From Maridesulfovibrio hydrothermalis AM13 = DSM 14728 (GTDB taxonomy: Bacteria > Desulfobacterota > Desulfovibrionia > Desulfovibrionales > Desulfovibrionaceae), in contig NC_020055.1 in assembly GCF_000331025.1 (NCBI RefSeq), positions 124,001-188,000 on the forward strand: 64,000 nt of DNA. Direction: 5' to 3'. The translations under genes and the position numbers were made by a program. This document shows, piece by piece, positions 1 through 9,221 of the stretch (the stretch's first letter is position 1; each line of letters starts with the position of its first letter). The notes beneath the pieces are model-generated. The model was not told the origin of the DNA. It did no database searches and saw only the letters and a program-made list of their open reading frames with translations.

Positions 1-78
1 ACCATGAAGATGTGGCAGTGTGAACGCTGTCATGCGGAAGTTGGTACCAGCAACGCATGTTACGTCTGCCATAAGTAA
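1..78 (+). CDS. qrcA: QrcA C-terminus (multihaem cytochrome c), partial
   Basis: Only the last 25 codons are present; the gene begins upstream of the window. They hold two c-type haem attachment motifs, CERCH and CYVCH, followed by a lysine and a TAA stop. It lies 13 bp upstream of qrcB in the same direction, so by gene order this is the C-terminus of QrcA, the periplasmic multihaem cytochrome that accepts electrons from type I cytochrome c3 and passes them through the Qrc complex to menaquinone. The haem motifs are seen directly. The name is inferred from the qrcBCD genes that follow. Confidence 0.85.
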   Translation, partial: TMKMWQCERCHAEVGTSNACYVCHK

Positions 79-91
79 GTGAGGGACTGCA

Positions 92-2164
92 ATGGGTATT
101 GATCGCAGAACTTTTATTCAATTGGTCACAGGTGGTGTAGTTGGTTCACTCTTTACACCTGTCATTTGGAAATCTTTAGATGATGCAGCTATTTGGTCTC
201 AGAACTGGTCCTGGATTCCCAGACTGAAATACGGTGCAATCACAGAACAGGCTTCATTGTCCAAATTTGGTGCTTCCCCATGTGCGGAGATTGTTAAATC
301 CGTTGGTGGAAGTCCTTATCTGACACGAGGCAATGAAGGAAATGATATGAGCAAAGGCGGCGTTGATGCTATCAGCGCAGGAGGCCCTCAGCTCATGTAC
401 AGTCCTTCCCGCATTAACGGCCCTATGAAGAAGGTCGGGGAAGGCAAATACGAATCCATTTCTTGGGAAGATGCTGAAAAAATGCTTTCCGAGAAACTCT
501 CTGCCGTTAAAGGGCAGGCAGGTAAACTCGCTATCGTATCCGGTGACGCAACCGGTACTGCAAGCGAAGTTCTCTCCGGCTTTGCAGCTGAAATGGGAAG
601 CAGTGACTGTTACCTTATGCCCGGCGAAGAGCAGGGCGCGGCTGTAGCACTCAGCAGCATGGGCGGCAAAGGTCAGATCGGCTACGATCTGGATAATGCT
701 GACTTTGTTCTGTTTGTCGGTGCTGATGCTCTGGATTCCTGGGGTCCGGTTGTAAGAAACCAGCGTGTACTCGCTGACAACCGTCCTACCGGTGGTGATG
801 TTACTGCACAGTACTTCTACGCCGGCCCTTTCCAGAACAACACAGCTGCTGCCAGTGACAAGTGGATTCCGATCGCACCGGGGTCCGGAGCGATTTTCTG
901 TCTCGGTCTTGCATTCCATATGCTTAAAGCCGGTGCTTCCGCTTCTGTTACTGACTTTGCTGATTTTAAGACTCTGGTAATGTCCAGATTCACACCTGAT
1001 AAAGTAGAAAAAGCAATTGGTGTTGCTGGTGCTGATATGGCTGCCATTGCAAAACACCTGATGTCTGCTTCTGCTCCTGTTGTCATTGCCGGTTCCGAAT
1101 TCGGTCAGGGCGCAGGTGCTGCTGATGTTATTGCCGCTTCTGCTCTCAACATGCTGCTCGGACGCGTGAACAAGAAAGGCGGAATGAAAATTCTTCCCGA
1201 ACTGCCCACAGCGATCGAAGCGGCAGCTGGCCGTTCTGAACTGGCAGCTAAAGACTTCGCAGGTTATCTTGCAGGAGTTGCAGCCGGTAAAGTCGGTACT
1301 CCCGATGTCATGATGGTTTACGAAGCAAATCCGGTATACGCAATGCCACAGACAGGAACCTTGTCTCAGGCTATTGCGAAAGTACCTTTTCTCGTAAGCT
1401 TCAGCACATACATGGATGAGACAGCTTCTGTAGCTGATCTGATTCTGCCTAACCCCACCAGCTATGAGCGTTTTGACGATGCACAGACTCCTTATGGTCT
1501 TGGTGCTGCAATGCTCAGTGCTTGTGCTCCTGTTGCAGAGCCTATCTACAACAGCAAGGCAACTGTTGACGTCATCCTCGGCGTAGCTTCCGGACTGGGC
1601 ATTGATCTTGGATATGAATCCGCTGAAGCCGTTTTTCAGGCGAAAGCCGAGAAAGCCGGTGCAGACTGGGATTCCTTGATAGAAGGCGCAGCTTATGTTT
1701 CCGATTCTACTGAATCCGGTTCTATCAAGTTTGCTGCCTCTGTTCTGTCCAAGGCTGTATCAATGCCTAAAGGCGGCGAGATTGCTCTCGCTCCTTACTC
1801 CAAGCTTATTAATGGGTCTTCCACAATGGCGATTCCGCCTTTGAATGTTGCGCTCGTAAGCAAATTTGAACTGCAAGGTAGTAACCTTTTAGTTCAGGTG
1901 AACGCAAAGACTGCCAAGAAACTTGGCAAATCTGAAGGATCTATAGTCAAGCTGTCCGGAGCAGGCGGAGAGTGCGCCGTAAGAATCCACATCAATGAAG
2001 GCGTGATGAATGATGTCATCGCCGCTCCTCTTGGATTCGGTCACACCGCATGGGACGTTTATTCAAGCGGTAAAGGCGAAAACATCTCCAAAATTCTCAC
2101 CGTTGGCACTGAATCCGGAACCGGCTTGTCCGTCTGGAGCAGTTCTTTCGTGAGCATCGCCTAA
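92..2164 (+). CDS. qrcB: QrcB, molybdopterin-oxidoreductase-like subunit of Qrc
   Basis: 690 residues. The N-terminus has a twin-arginine signal (DRRTFIQLV followed by a hydrophobic stretch), so the protein is probably exported folded by Tat. The body resembles the molybdopterin oxidoreductase family, with a C-terminal dinucleotide-binding-like domain. I see no N-terminal CxxCxxxC iron-sulfur motif. This agrees with the known QrcB family, which keeps the fold of formate dehydrogenase/PsrA-type catalytic subunits but is described as lacking the molybdenum cofactor. It forms the large periplasmic subunit of the cytochrome c3:menaquinone reductase. A GAGGG ribosome site precedes the ATG; the gene sits between qrcA and qrcC as one operon. 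QrcC has no signal of its own and probably leaves the cell bound to QrcB. Confidence 0.9.
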   Translation: MGIDRRTFIQLVTGGVVGSLFTPVIWKSLDDAAIWSQNWSWIPRLKYGAITEQASLSKFGASPCAEIVKSVGGSPYLTRGNEGNDMSKGGVDAISAGGPQLMYSPSRINGPMKKVGEGKYESISWEDAEKMLSEKLSAVKGQAGKLAIVSGDATGTASEVLSGFAAEMGSSDCYLMPGEEQGAAVALSSMGGKGQIGYDLDNADFVLFVGADALDSWGPVVRNQRVLADNRPTGGDVTAQYFYAGPFQNNTAAASDKWIPIAPGSGAIFCLGLAFHMLKAGASASVTDFADFKTLVMSRFTPDKVEKAIGVAGADMAAIAKHLMSASAPVVIAGSEFGQGAGAADVIAASALNMLLGRVNKKGGMKILPELPTAIEAAAGRSELAAKDFAGYLAGVAAGKVGTPDVMMVYEANPVYAMPQTGTLSQAIAKVPFLVSFSTYMDETASVADLILPNPTSYERFDDAQTPYGLGAAMLSACAPVAEPIYNSKATVDVILGVASGLGIDLGYESAEAVFQAKAEKAGADWDSLIEGAAYVSDSTESGSIKFAASVLSKAVSMPKGGEIALAPYSKLINGSSTMAIPPLNVALVSKFELQGSNLLVQVNAKTAKKLGKSEGSIVKLSGAGGECAVRIHINEGVMNDVIAAPLGFGHTAWDVYSSGKGENISKILTVGTESGTGLSVWSSSFVSIA

Positions 2165-2187
2165 ATTAAAGTCAGGGGATTCACGTT

Positions 2188-2946
2188 ATGCAACAATTAG
2201 AATTCGATACTAAATGGACCATGGTGATCGATGTCGACAAGTGTACCGGTTGCGGTGCTTGTATGGTATCCTGCCAGGCAGAAAATAACATAGCTCCTAT
2301 GGAGGACGGGTCTAATAAACTTAAGACTCTCACCTGGATGCTTGTGTATGAACTCAACAATGGTAAGGAATTTCCTAACAAGGAAGTAGCTTATCTGCCC
2401 AGACCCTGTATGCAGTGTGGACATCCAGCTTGCGTTCCCGTCTGTCCTGTAGTTGCGACTACCAAGGACGAAGAGGGCGGAATTGTCAGCCAGATTTACC
2501 CCCGTTGCATCGGGTGCAGATACTGTATGGCTGCATGTCCTTACCATGCTCGTTATTTTGGATGGTTTGACCCCGTATGGCCTGGTAAAATGGACAAAGC
2601 TCTGTCACCCTCAACTTCTACACGTCCTCGCGGCGTAGTTGAGAAATGCAACTTCTGTCATACCAGACTTTTGGATGCGCGTGAGCGTGCCCGTAACGAA
2701 GGTATAGATCCCAATAAGCTGCCTGAAGGCTGGTACAAGCCTGCCTGTCTTGAAGGCTGTCCCACTGGCGCAATCTCTTTCGGTGATGCAAAGAACCCTG
2801 AGCATAAAGTTTCTGAACTGATCAAAGATAAGAATGCTTACCGTATTCTTGAAAGCATCGGTATGGATCCTCAGGTTTATTACATCAGCCGTCGTGACTG
2901 GGTTCGTGAGCAGGCTGATAACCACGTAGCTGAAGACAAGCACTAG
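2188..2946 (+). CDS. qrcC: QrcC, four-cluster iron-sulfur subunit of Qrc
   Basis: 252 residues with four ferredoxin-type cysteine groups: CTGCGACMVSC near residue 22, CMQCGHPACVPVC near 75, CIGCRYCMAAC near 110, and CNFCH with the later partner CLEGC. This is the PsrB/NrfC/HybA type of electron-wire subunit, which carries electrons between the QrcA haems, QrcB and the membrane subunit. There is no signal peptide, consistent with co-export with the Tat substrate QrcB. It is 23 bp downstream of qrcB and 14 bp upstream of qrcD. The cysteine motifs are seen directly; the role follows from the established Qrc family. Confidence 0.92.
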   Translation: MQQLEFDTKWTMVIDVDKCTGCGACMVSCQAENNIAPMEDGSNKLKTLTWMLVYELNNGKEFPNKEVAYLPRPCMQCGHPACVPVCPVVATTKDEEGGIVSQIYPRCIGCRYCMAACPYHARYFGWFDPVWPGKMDKALSPSTSTRPRGVVEKCNFCHTRLLDARERARNEGIDPNKLPEGWYKPACLEGCPTGAISFGDAKNPEHKVSELIKDKNAYRILESIGMDPQVYYISRRDWVREQADNHVAEDKH

Positions 2947-2960
2947 GAGGGGGATTAACA

Positions 2961-4196
2961 ATGGATAGCAATCTCTTCCCCGAAGGCGTGAGCCGTTGCG
3001 GACTGCCCAAATTCATGATCTGGATGACTCTGGTCACTCTGGTTCTGCTTTGGGGTGTTTATGCTGCTGTACAGATCTTTATGTATGGTATCGGCGTTAC
3101 CGGCCTTGATAACTACTTCGGGTTCGGCCTCTGGATTACTTTTGACCTTGCGGTTATTGCTCTTGGTGCTGGTGCTTTTTTCACCGGCTTCCTGAAATAT
3201 ATCCTTAAGATCGATCAACTTAAAAATATAATTAACCTGGCAGTTATCCTCGGATTCCTGTGCTACTCAGGTGCCATGCTCATTTTGACCATGGACATCG
3301 GGCAGCCCATCCGCGCATGGTTCGGCTACTGGCACCCTAACGTGCACTCCATGCTGACAGAAGTTATCTTCTGTATTACCTGCTACTGCGCTGTTCTCCT
3401 TATCGAGTTCATTCCGCTCATTCTTGAGCAGAAACAGCTTAATAAGATTCCTTTCGTGCACTACTTTGCCCATCACCTTCACGTGAATATGGCTCTGTTT
3501 GCCGGTATCGGAACCTTTCTTTCTACCTTTCATCAGGGTTCTCTGGGTGGTATGTACGGCGTTATGTTCGGTCGTCCTTACGCATTCCGTGAAGGTTTTT
3601 TCATCTGGCCCTGGACATTCTTCCTTTTCATTCTCTCCGCGATAGGCTCCGGTCCTGTTTTCACAGTTCTGGTTTGTACTCTCATTGAGAAAATGACTGG
3701 TAAAAAACTGGTAGAATACAAAGTTAAAGCTTTGATGGGTAAAATTGCCGGTACTATGCTCTGCGTGTACATGTTCTTCAAGATCATTGACACATGGGCA
3801 TGGGCTGTCGGCTACCTGCCTTCCGTTGGCCTTACTTTCGAACAGATGTTCTACGGTAATGTTTACGGTCAGTGGCTGCTCTGGACTGAACTCGTGCTTT
3901 GCGGAATCGTTCCCGCAGTCATGCTGATCACTCCTTCCATCAGAAATAACCCCACTTTGCTGTACACCGCAGCAATTCTGGACTGCATCGGCATATCCAT
4001 CAACCGTTATGTCTTCACTGTTCAGACCATTGCTATTCCGGTTATGCCTTTTGATAACTGGGAAGTGTACGCACCAAACTGGGCAGAATGGGCAACATCA
4101 ATTATGATTTGTGCATACGCTGCCCTCGTAATCAGTCTTTGTTACAGATATCTTCCTGTTTTCCCTCAGGAAATTAAGCTGAATAAGAAGTCGTAG
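2961..4196 (+). CDS. qrcD: QrcD, NrfD/PsrC-like quinone-interacting membrane subunit
   Basis: 411 residues, strongly hydrophobic, with about ten predicted membrane segments beginning near residue 20 (MIWMTLVTLVLLWGVYA). This matches the NrfD/PsrC family, which anchors the periplasmic subunits and contains the menaquinone site. A strong AGGAGGGGG ribosome site precedes the ATG. It is the last gene of the qrc operon, and a GC-rich terminator follows 21 bp after its stop. Menaquinol made here is expected to feed sulfate respiration through the Qmo and Dsr complexes, which are encoded elsewhere. Confidence 0.92.
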   Translation: MDSNLFPEGVSRCGLPKFMIWMTLVTLVLLWGVYAAVQIFMYGIGVTGLDNYFGFGLWITFDLAVIALGAGAFFTGFLKYILKIDQLKNIINLAVILGFLCYSGAMLILTMDIGQPIRAWFGYWHPNVHSMLTEVIFCITCYCAVLLIEFIPLILEQKQLNKIPFVHYFAHHLHVNMALFAGIGTFLSTFHQGSLGGMYGVMFGRPYAFREGFFIWPWTFFLFILSAIGSGPVFTVLVCTLIEKMTGKKLVEYKVKALMGKIAGTMLCVYMFFKIIDTWAWAVGYLPSVGLTFEQMFYGNVYGQWLLWTELVLCGIVPAVMLITPSIRNNPTLLYTAAILDCIGISINRYVFTVQTIAIPVMPFDNWEVYAPNWAEWATSIMICAYAALVISLCYRYLPVFPQEIKLNKKS

Positions 4197-4217
4197 CAGT
4201 TGATTACAACGAATGTT

Positions 4218-4250
4218 AAAAGGCCCCGTTCGCAAGAGCGGGGCCTTTTC
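4218..4250 (+). terminator. Rho-independent terminator of the qrc operon
   Basis: An 11-bp stem (AAAAGGCCCCG with CGGGGCCTTTT) closes a 10-nt loop and runs into a short T-rich stretch, just after the qrcD stop. The A-rich left arm could allow function in the other direction too. Confidence 0.9.
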
Positions 4251-4645
4251 TTTGAGTATACTTATATTTTCCCGCATCAGTTTCAGGTCGGTTCGGCAAG
4301 CTGGTTCTGAGTTTATGGATGTTTCTTTTTCTTGCGCTTTATGGCTGAAACAGATGGTATTGGTGGGTAAAATTTTTGTATAAGCGGCAAATTTTAAAAA
4401 TACCAGTAAAGGTCATGTTCAGACACTTGAAAGTTGTTACCGTTTATATTCAATAACTTATTGCTGCACCTGATGAGAGAAACAGTAGAATGCCATTCCA
4501 AATGATCGGCGGGGATTTTTTCAGCGCAGCCTACGCGGTATTTGCGGGATGTATTTGCTGTGTTGCTTGCGTCCATTAATTAATAAAGCTTGCAGGAGCA
4601 GCATCTTGAATGGCGAAATCGATGAAGCTAATTGGATAGTAGCGG
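4251..4645. other. Intergenic region, no gene seen
   Basis: About 400 bp between the qrc terminator and the next terminator. A 60-codon open frame on the minus strand (4394-4576) has no ribosome site and no recognisable composition, so I do not call it. I see no tRNA-like fold or clear promoter. Confidence 0.5.
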
Positions 4646-4690
4646 TATAAATAAAGCCCTCCCTGCATAGCGGGGAGGGCTTTATTTATA
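4646..4690 (-). terminator. Terminator of the minus-strand 4.7-8.4 kb genes
   Basis: A long near-perfect inverted repeat: GCCCTCCC and GGGAGGGC are flanked by A/T-rich complementary arms on both sides. It is symmetric enough to work bidirectionally and lies 20 bp past the stop of the minus-strand gene ending at 4710. Confidence 0.85.
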
Positions 4691-4709
4691 CGATCAACTA
4701 AGTTCTACT

Positions 4710-5315
4710 TTAGTATGGCAGAAACCAGTTAAGACCTTTCATTTTGGCCGGTATCGGTTTTTGTTTTGGCTCGGGGTGAATTTTATTCCAGCAATTTTTT
4801 TCGTCTTCGATCCATGAGGGACGAGAAAGGCGGATGGAGTTCCCACTGGTTATGGAGTCATCATCTCCGCTGAAATGTTGTAGTATTAGGCTGATATTAC
4901 CTTTGCTGTCATCAAGTGACCACTTCCAGACCTTTAGGGTTCCGAAAGGGTTTCCGCGCCAGTCATCGGGCTTGCCGAACCTTTTTTCGAATTTTCCGTA
5001 AAGCTTATTAAAAAAGGTAAGGCTGTTATCGGCATATTTAAGTTTCATCCTGAGGATGATATTCGGGCGGTTGCAGTTCCCGATGACGACATAGCCGCCA
5101 CGATAGCCTTCCATATCTCTTATTTGTATTTTTTTTGCGTATTCTTCCAGCCACGGTGAGCGGGCAGTATCCATATCGAGCAGAGATCTGACAGTGGATA
5201 CATCACTGCCGATAGAAATGCCCGCAATTGATTCCGGGGCATTATTTGCTGCAAAACATGTAGCCGCAAAGATTAGTCCACTGAGAAGTACGGTAATCAA
5301 AACTGTTTTTTTCAT
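4710..5315 (-). CDS. Secreted protein of unknown function
   Basis: 201 residues starting with a clear Sec signal peptide (MKKTVLITVLLSGLIFAATCFA, probable cleavage after the FA at residues 21-22), so a periplasmic location is likely. The mature part begins with the segment IAGISIGSDVSTVRSLL, a pattern seen in small secreted proteins of proteobacteria, but I cannot name a family. The rest has several tryptophans and a basic, proline-rich C-terminus (PEPKQKPIPAKMKG). AGGGAG precedes the ATG. It lies 37 bp downstream of the cNMP-binding gene on the same strand and may share its transcript; a strong terminator follows. Confidence 0.65.
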   Translation of the reverse strand: MKKTVLITVLLSGLIFAATCFAANNAPESIAGISIGSDVSTVRSLLDMDTARSPWLEEYAKKIQIRDMEGYRGGYVVIGNCNRPNIILRMKLKYADNSLTFFNKLYGKFEKRFGKPDDWRGNPFGTLKVWKWSLDDSKGNISLILQHFSGDDDSITSGNSIRLSRPSWIEDEKNCWNKIHPEPKQKPIPAKMKGLNWFLPY

Positions 5316-5352
5316 ATGTCTTACTCCCTTTACTGCTTTCTAGTTGGTTTTA

Positions 5353-5850
5353 CTATATGAGCGTCAAACCGATACCAGCTTTGCAGCCGGTACATCCGTT
5401 ATTGTAGTTCGCAATAAATCTTTCTTCCCAATGACTGATCATATCAACTGTTGCTTTTAAAAACTTGCTGCTTATTTCGGGATATTGCTCCTGTGCTTTT
5501 TTGAATTTGTCACTGGTTAACCTGATACAGGTGCATTCAGAAACTGTTTTCAAGGTGAAAAGCCTTTTTGAATCGCCGATAAGCGATAGTGCTCCGACAA
5601 AGTCCCCGCCTTTAAATGATTGGATTTTAGAACCGTCAAGATCAAGAAAGGCTTCCATCTCGCCGCTTATAATATAGTATGCGGACTGATCTATATCGCC
5701 GGTTGCAAAGACTTCATCGCCGGGACCGAATTTTTCACGTACGCAGAGGTAGGCAATTAATTTCTGAGCTTCAAGGTCAAGAGTTGAGAAGTAAGGGATT
5801 TCCCTCATTATTTCTAAATGCTGTTGATATTCACTTGTTTCTGCACACAT
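5353..5850 (-). CDS. Cyclic-nucleotide-binding-domain protein
   Basis: 165 residues consisting of one CRP-type cNMP-binding beta-roll (residues about 15-135, with the typical GDEVFATGDIDQSAYYIISG segment and a GGDFVGALSLIGD phosphate-cassette region) followed by a short helix. There is no helix-turn-helix, so it is not a transcription factor. The C-terminus ends in an unusual cysteine pair (CTGC). It starts only 2 bp after the stop of the upstream ABC exporter gene, so the two are almost certainly co-transcribed and may act together, as a regulatory subunit or sensor. Whether it binds cAMP, c-di-GMP or nothing cannot be told from sequence alone. Confidence 0.8.
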   Translation of the reverse strand: MCAETSEYQQHLEIMREIPYFSTLDLEAQKLIAYLCVREKFGPGDEVFATGDIDQSAYYIISGEMEAFLDLDGSKIQSFKGGDFVGALSLIGDSKRLFTLKTVSECTCIRLTSDKFKKAQEQYPEISSKFLKATVDMISHWEERFIANYNNGCTGCKAGIGLTLI

Positions 5851-5852
5851 GG

Positions 5853-8348
5853 TTAATGAGCTCCGTGTATAAGTTCATAGAGGAGGCCCTTTTTGGCAAT
5901 AAGTTCATCATAGGGGCCGATTTCCATCAGTTTACCGGCTTTCATAACAGCAACCTTGTCGTAGTTCTTGATAGTATCAAGTCTATGGATAACTGAAATG
6001 AGCGTTGCTTTCCCTTTCCATTTTGTCTCAAGAAGTCCCTGAATCCTGTTCTGCGATCTGTTGTCCAGAGCAGATGTGGCTTCATCCATAATCATAATGG
6101 GCGGATTTTTAAGAAATGTTCTGGCAATGGCCAGTTTCTGTTTCTGACCGCCGGAAAGCTTATCGCCCTTAGTACCTACTTCGAAATCCATTCCCAGTTC
6201 GACAACGGTTTCAAGCAGATCCTCCTCGATAAGCAGTTGAATCATACTCTTATTGATGGTGTCCTGCACCTTTGGATGGTCTGTTTTAGGCTTACCAAAG
6301 AGGATGTTATCAAGAATGGTTTGTGACGGGATAAATTCAGTCATTTTGAAGAAACTGAAAGTCTCCGGGTTGTCCTGCGATACCTTGGCGTTGAACATCT
6401 TACGTCCATCAAGAATAAGTCCTTTCAAAACCGCAGGCAGCGCCACAATTTTATGTCTGCCGGGAACAAATCCGAAGGCCAGATGCAGCAGCATCTCCCG
6501 GTCCTTCTCGTCTATTTCCTGCAAGGTCAGGTCATCAATTCTTGATACGATTTGTTTGTAATCTTCAAATTCTTCAGATGGTATCGGGCTTTGTTCAAAA
6601 AAGACTTCATCCGGGGGTAAATTACCCAGAATATCGACAGTCTGTTTTGCCAGTTCACGTCCCAGACTCAGCAGCGGCATTTCGAGATGCGCCTCCTGCA
6701 GAAAGCTCAGGAAGTATTTATTGCTGACCAGCTCGCGGCCAGCAAATGAGCTGTCATTGGCATGTCCGAAGGTAATGTTACCGGCAACAGTTGAGTAGTT
6801 GAGGTATTCACCTTCGCGGTAGAATTCTACATGTTCGGCGAGTACGTCACCAAAGTCAGCGTGGAAGTTCTTGCGCACCCGGACCAGTCTTTCTGACAAT
6901 TCATTTTCTTTGTCTGTATCAAGCAGGGTGTTCAGGCCGAACCTAAGCACATCGACAAAAATACCGGCCTGCTGGATCGATTCAATCATCTGGTCGCGGG
7001 TAGGCATTTTCTTCTGGGCATCCGGGTCACCTTCAAGGACAGCTGCACAGGAGTAGAGCAGGTTATCTTTGATGGAACCGGAAAAGATAAACGGTGACTG
7101 GGCGACGATTCCCATATTGTGAACCATGTCGGCCTTGGTCAGTTTATCCACTTCGTAGCCGTCGATTTTTACCGACCCTCCGGTATATTTATATAATTGT
7201 GAGACACACTGAGCCAGTGTACTCTTACCACTGCCCGAGAAGCCCACAAGGGCCATTTGTTCTCCCGGTTTCAGTTGCATATTGATTTGTTTAAGCAGCC
7301 GGACTCCGCCGGAAACAGTGAAGCCCAGATTCTGCACTTCAATATGACCTTTAAGTTTAATAGGTTCTCTGCCTTCAGGTTCAAGCTCAAATTCCGGTTT
7401 AGTATCAAAATATTCCATGACTCTGCCATAGCGAACAGTGGCATCGTTATGAACCTGATAGAAATCCATAAGCTCTTTCCAAGGGTCGTAAATTTTTTCG
7501 TAAGCGGAAAGGAAAGCGACCAGAGCACCAAGATCGAAACGCCCCTGAATTGCAAGGTAACCACCTACAATAAAAAGGAGAAACGGCCCAAGATTCTGGA
7601 AGAAATTATTCAGAACTTTGATACCCTGTTTATAAAGAATCCATGTGATTCTGATTTTAAAGAGGCGGTCTACGAAAGAACCGTATTTGCGGTTTTCAAT
7701 GCGGTATGAACCGTTACCGTGAATTTCGTGGATACCGGAAATGGTTTCGTTGATATGACTGCTCAGATTTCTGGTGGTATCAACCCTTTGTTTGTTAGCT
7801 TTGTTCGATTTTTTTTGAAGTTTGGGAACCAGATAGATAACAAAGGGATACAGTGCTATTGAAATCGCAGCCATCGTTGCGTTCAGATAGAACATGTATG
7901 TGGCGAATGCGATCAAAGTCAGAACATTAGTCACAGGAACTGCGATTGATTGCCCCACGTATTCTCCGGCAGGAGCCATTTCTGTAATCAGAGATGAGAC
8001 TACCATGCCTGGATTTGCTTTTCTGAAGTAACCAAGCGGAAGCGTCAGAATATGCGCGTAGAGTTCTTTACGCATCTGGGCTAGAGATTCCTGCCCTATA
8101 TAAGTTTGCAGGACGGTAATTAAATATTTAAGCAAACTGGCAGAAACAACCGAGGCTATGTAAAATCCGCAATACATGAAAAGTAAATCAACCTTGCGCA
8201 TACTGATGGCCTGATTGATAATCAGTTTTTGCATTTCAAGCGGGACTAGCCTGACTCCAACGGTAAAAACAATAACAACCAGCAACATGAGTTGCAGCTT
8301 TTTATTGCTGTTTTTCACCCAGTACATCAGTGGACGTTTGGTGATCAT
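5853..8348 (-). CDS. ABC exporter with an enlarged, split nucleotide-binding domain
   Basis: 831 residues. An N-terminal exporter-type membrane domain (about 1-310, six predicted helices) is followed by an ATPase domain with Walker A GFSGSGKS near residue 370, a Q-loop (VAQSPFIFSGSI) near 418, signature LSGGQ near 731, Walker B IMIMDEATSALD near 752 and the H-loop histidine near 788. Normally the Q-loop and signature are about 60 residues apart; here the gap is about 310. The extra part contains two more segments like the region after the Q-loop (TVAGNITFG and SQTILDNILFG). The start is the ATG after an AGGAG site; one extra upstream TTG codon is ignored. It is followed after 2 bp by the cNMP-binding protein. 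The substrate is unknown. Confidence 0.85.
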   Translation of the reverse strand: MITKRPLMYWVKNSNKKLQLMLLVVIVFTVGVRLVPLEMQKLIINQAISMRKVDLLFMYCGFYIASVVSASLLKYLITVLQTYIGQESLAQMRKELYAHILTLPLGYFRKANPGMVVSSLITEMAPAGEYVGQSIAVPVTNVLTLIAFATYMFYLNATMAAISIALYPFVIYLVPKLQKKSNKANKQRVDTTRNLSSHINETISGIHEIHGNGSYRIENRKYGSFVDRLFKIRITWILYKQGIKVLNNFFQNLGPFLLFIVGGYLAIQGRFDLGALVAFLSAYEKIYDPWKELMDFYQVHNDATVRYGRVMEYFDTKPEFELEPEGREPIKLKGHIEVQNLGFTVSGGVRLLKQINMQLKPGEQMALVGFSGSGKSTLAQCVSQLYKYTGGSVKIDGYEVDKLTKADMVHNMGIVAQSPFIFSGSIKDNLLYSCAAVLEGDPDAQKKMPTRDQMIESIQQAGIFVDVLRFGLNTLLDTDKENELSERLVRVRKNFHADFGDVLAEHVEFYREGEYLNYSTVAGNITFGHANDSSFAGRELVSNKYFLSFLQEAHLEMPLLSLGRELAKQTVDILGNLPPDEVFFEQSPIPSEEFEDYKQIVSRIDDLTLQEIDEKDREMLLHLAFGFVPGRHKIVALPAVLKGLILDGRKMFNAKVSQDNPETFSFFKMTEFIPSQTILDNILFGKPKTDHPKVQDTINKSMIQLLIEEDLLETVVELGMDFEVGTKGDKLSGGQKQKLAIARTFLKNPPIMIMDEATSALDNRSQNRIQGLLETKWKGKATLISVIHRLDTIKNYDKVAVMKAGKLMEIGPYDELIAKKGLLYELIHGAH

Positions 8349-8661
8349 CAAAAGACTCCTGTTGGTTCAATCTCTTTGCATGCTTTGCAGCTTTGTTCTG
8401 TTATCCGGAAAGCATGAAGGGGGGCAACACTACAATGTATAAATAGTTTTATGGTGTTATTTACAAATTCCGCTGGCGGGAATTACAGTTAACAGATATT
8501 TATACTTTGAAAGTTGTAAATCATTTAGTTAAACGATATAATAATTCAACTAAGCTTCAAAAATTTATTACCTTTTTGTTGACGCAGGGACAAGGGTTTT
8601 CTAACTTGAGCGTGGTTAAATCGGATTTTTTTTCCACAATGAGAAAGCAGGGGATAAGGTT
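8349..8661. other. Divergent intergenic region
   Basis: About 310 bp between the divergent ABC exporter and RsbW-type genes. It is AT-rich. Apart from the promoter candidate at 8579-8607 for the rightward genes, I see nothing I can assign. Confidence 0.5.
8579..8607 (+). promoter_or_regulatory. Candidate sigma-70 promoter for the RsbW/STAS genes
   Basis: TTGACG, 17-nt spacer, TAACTT; the predicted start of transcription is about 45 bp before the TTG start codon of the kinase gene. Confidence 0.45.
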
Positions 8662-9105
8662 TTGGTTAATAAACTGGAGCTGCAAAGTGAAGGCGGCATA
8701 ATTTCTTCATTTTCACTTAAGTCAGACCTGGCCGAACTTAAGATACTTGCTGAAAGAATTGAAACTTTCGGCAGGGAGAACAGCATTTCCGAGAAGACAG
8801 TTTTTGAGCTGAATCTTGTGCTGGATGAGCTGTTTACAAATCTGGTAAGTTACGGGTGTTATTCGAAGTCCCATAAGTTTGACATAGCCATGCTCCTTAA
8901 AGAAGGAGTTCTGTTTGTTGAAATTGAGGATGACGGTAAGCCTTTTAATCCCCTTGAAGCACCGGAACCTGAAATTCAGTGCGACTGCACGGAACGTAAA
9001 ATCGGTGGGCTGGGAATTCATTTCATGCGTAAAATGATGGATGACATTGAATATTTTTGGGAGGACGGAAAGAACATATTAAAGTTGACCAAAAATATTC
9101 AATAG
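8662..9105 (+). CDS. RsbW/SpoIIAB-type anti-sigma factor serine kinase
   Basis: 147 residues of the compact HATPase_c_2 type: an N-box (LNLVLDELFTNLVSYG, with the conserved E/N pair), a G1 box (VEIEDDGKPFNP) and a G2-like box (GGLGIHFMRKMMD). Such proteins phosphorylate STAS antagonists and bind a sigma factor or another partner. The start is TTG, chosen because a GGGGATAAGG ribosome site is well placed. The STAS protein encoded 116 bp downstream is the natural partner. No sigma factor is nearby, so the controlled target is not known. Confidence 0.82.
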   Translation: MVNKLELQSEGGIISSFSLKSDLAELKILAERIETFGRENSISEKTVFELNLVLDELFTNLVSYGCYSKSHKFDIAMLLKEGVLFVEIEDDGKPFNPLEAPEPEIQCDCTERKIGGLGIHFMRKMMDDIEYFWEDGKNILKLTKNIQ

Positions 9106-9221
9106 TTTTATGGTGATTGTAAGAATACAGTCCGCAAGCCGGATCACTATAATTTAAAATAAGTCCACGGACACGGTGCAAGCATGTGCGTGGGTGCAAT
9201 TGGTTGCAAACGGAGGATAAG

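Noticed and set aside
254-1057. Long open frame on the minus strand inside qrcB
   Set aside because: It overlaps a strongly supported gene, has no ribosome site, and its cysteine- and serine-rich composition is what an antisense frame would give.
4394-4576. 60-codon minus-strand open frame
   Set aside because: No ribosome site, no recognisable pattern, and it lies in a region with terminators on both sides.
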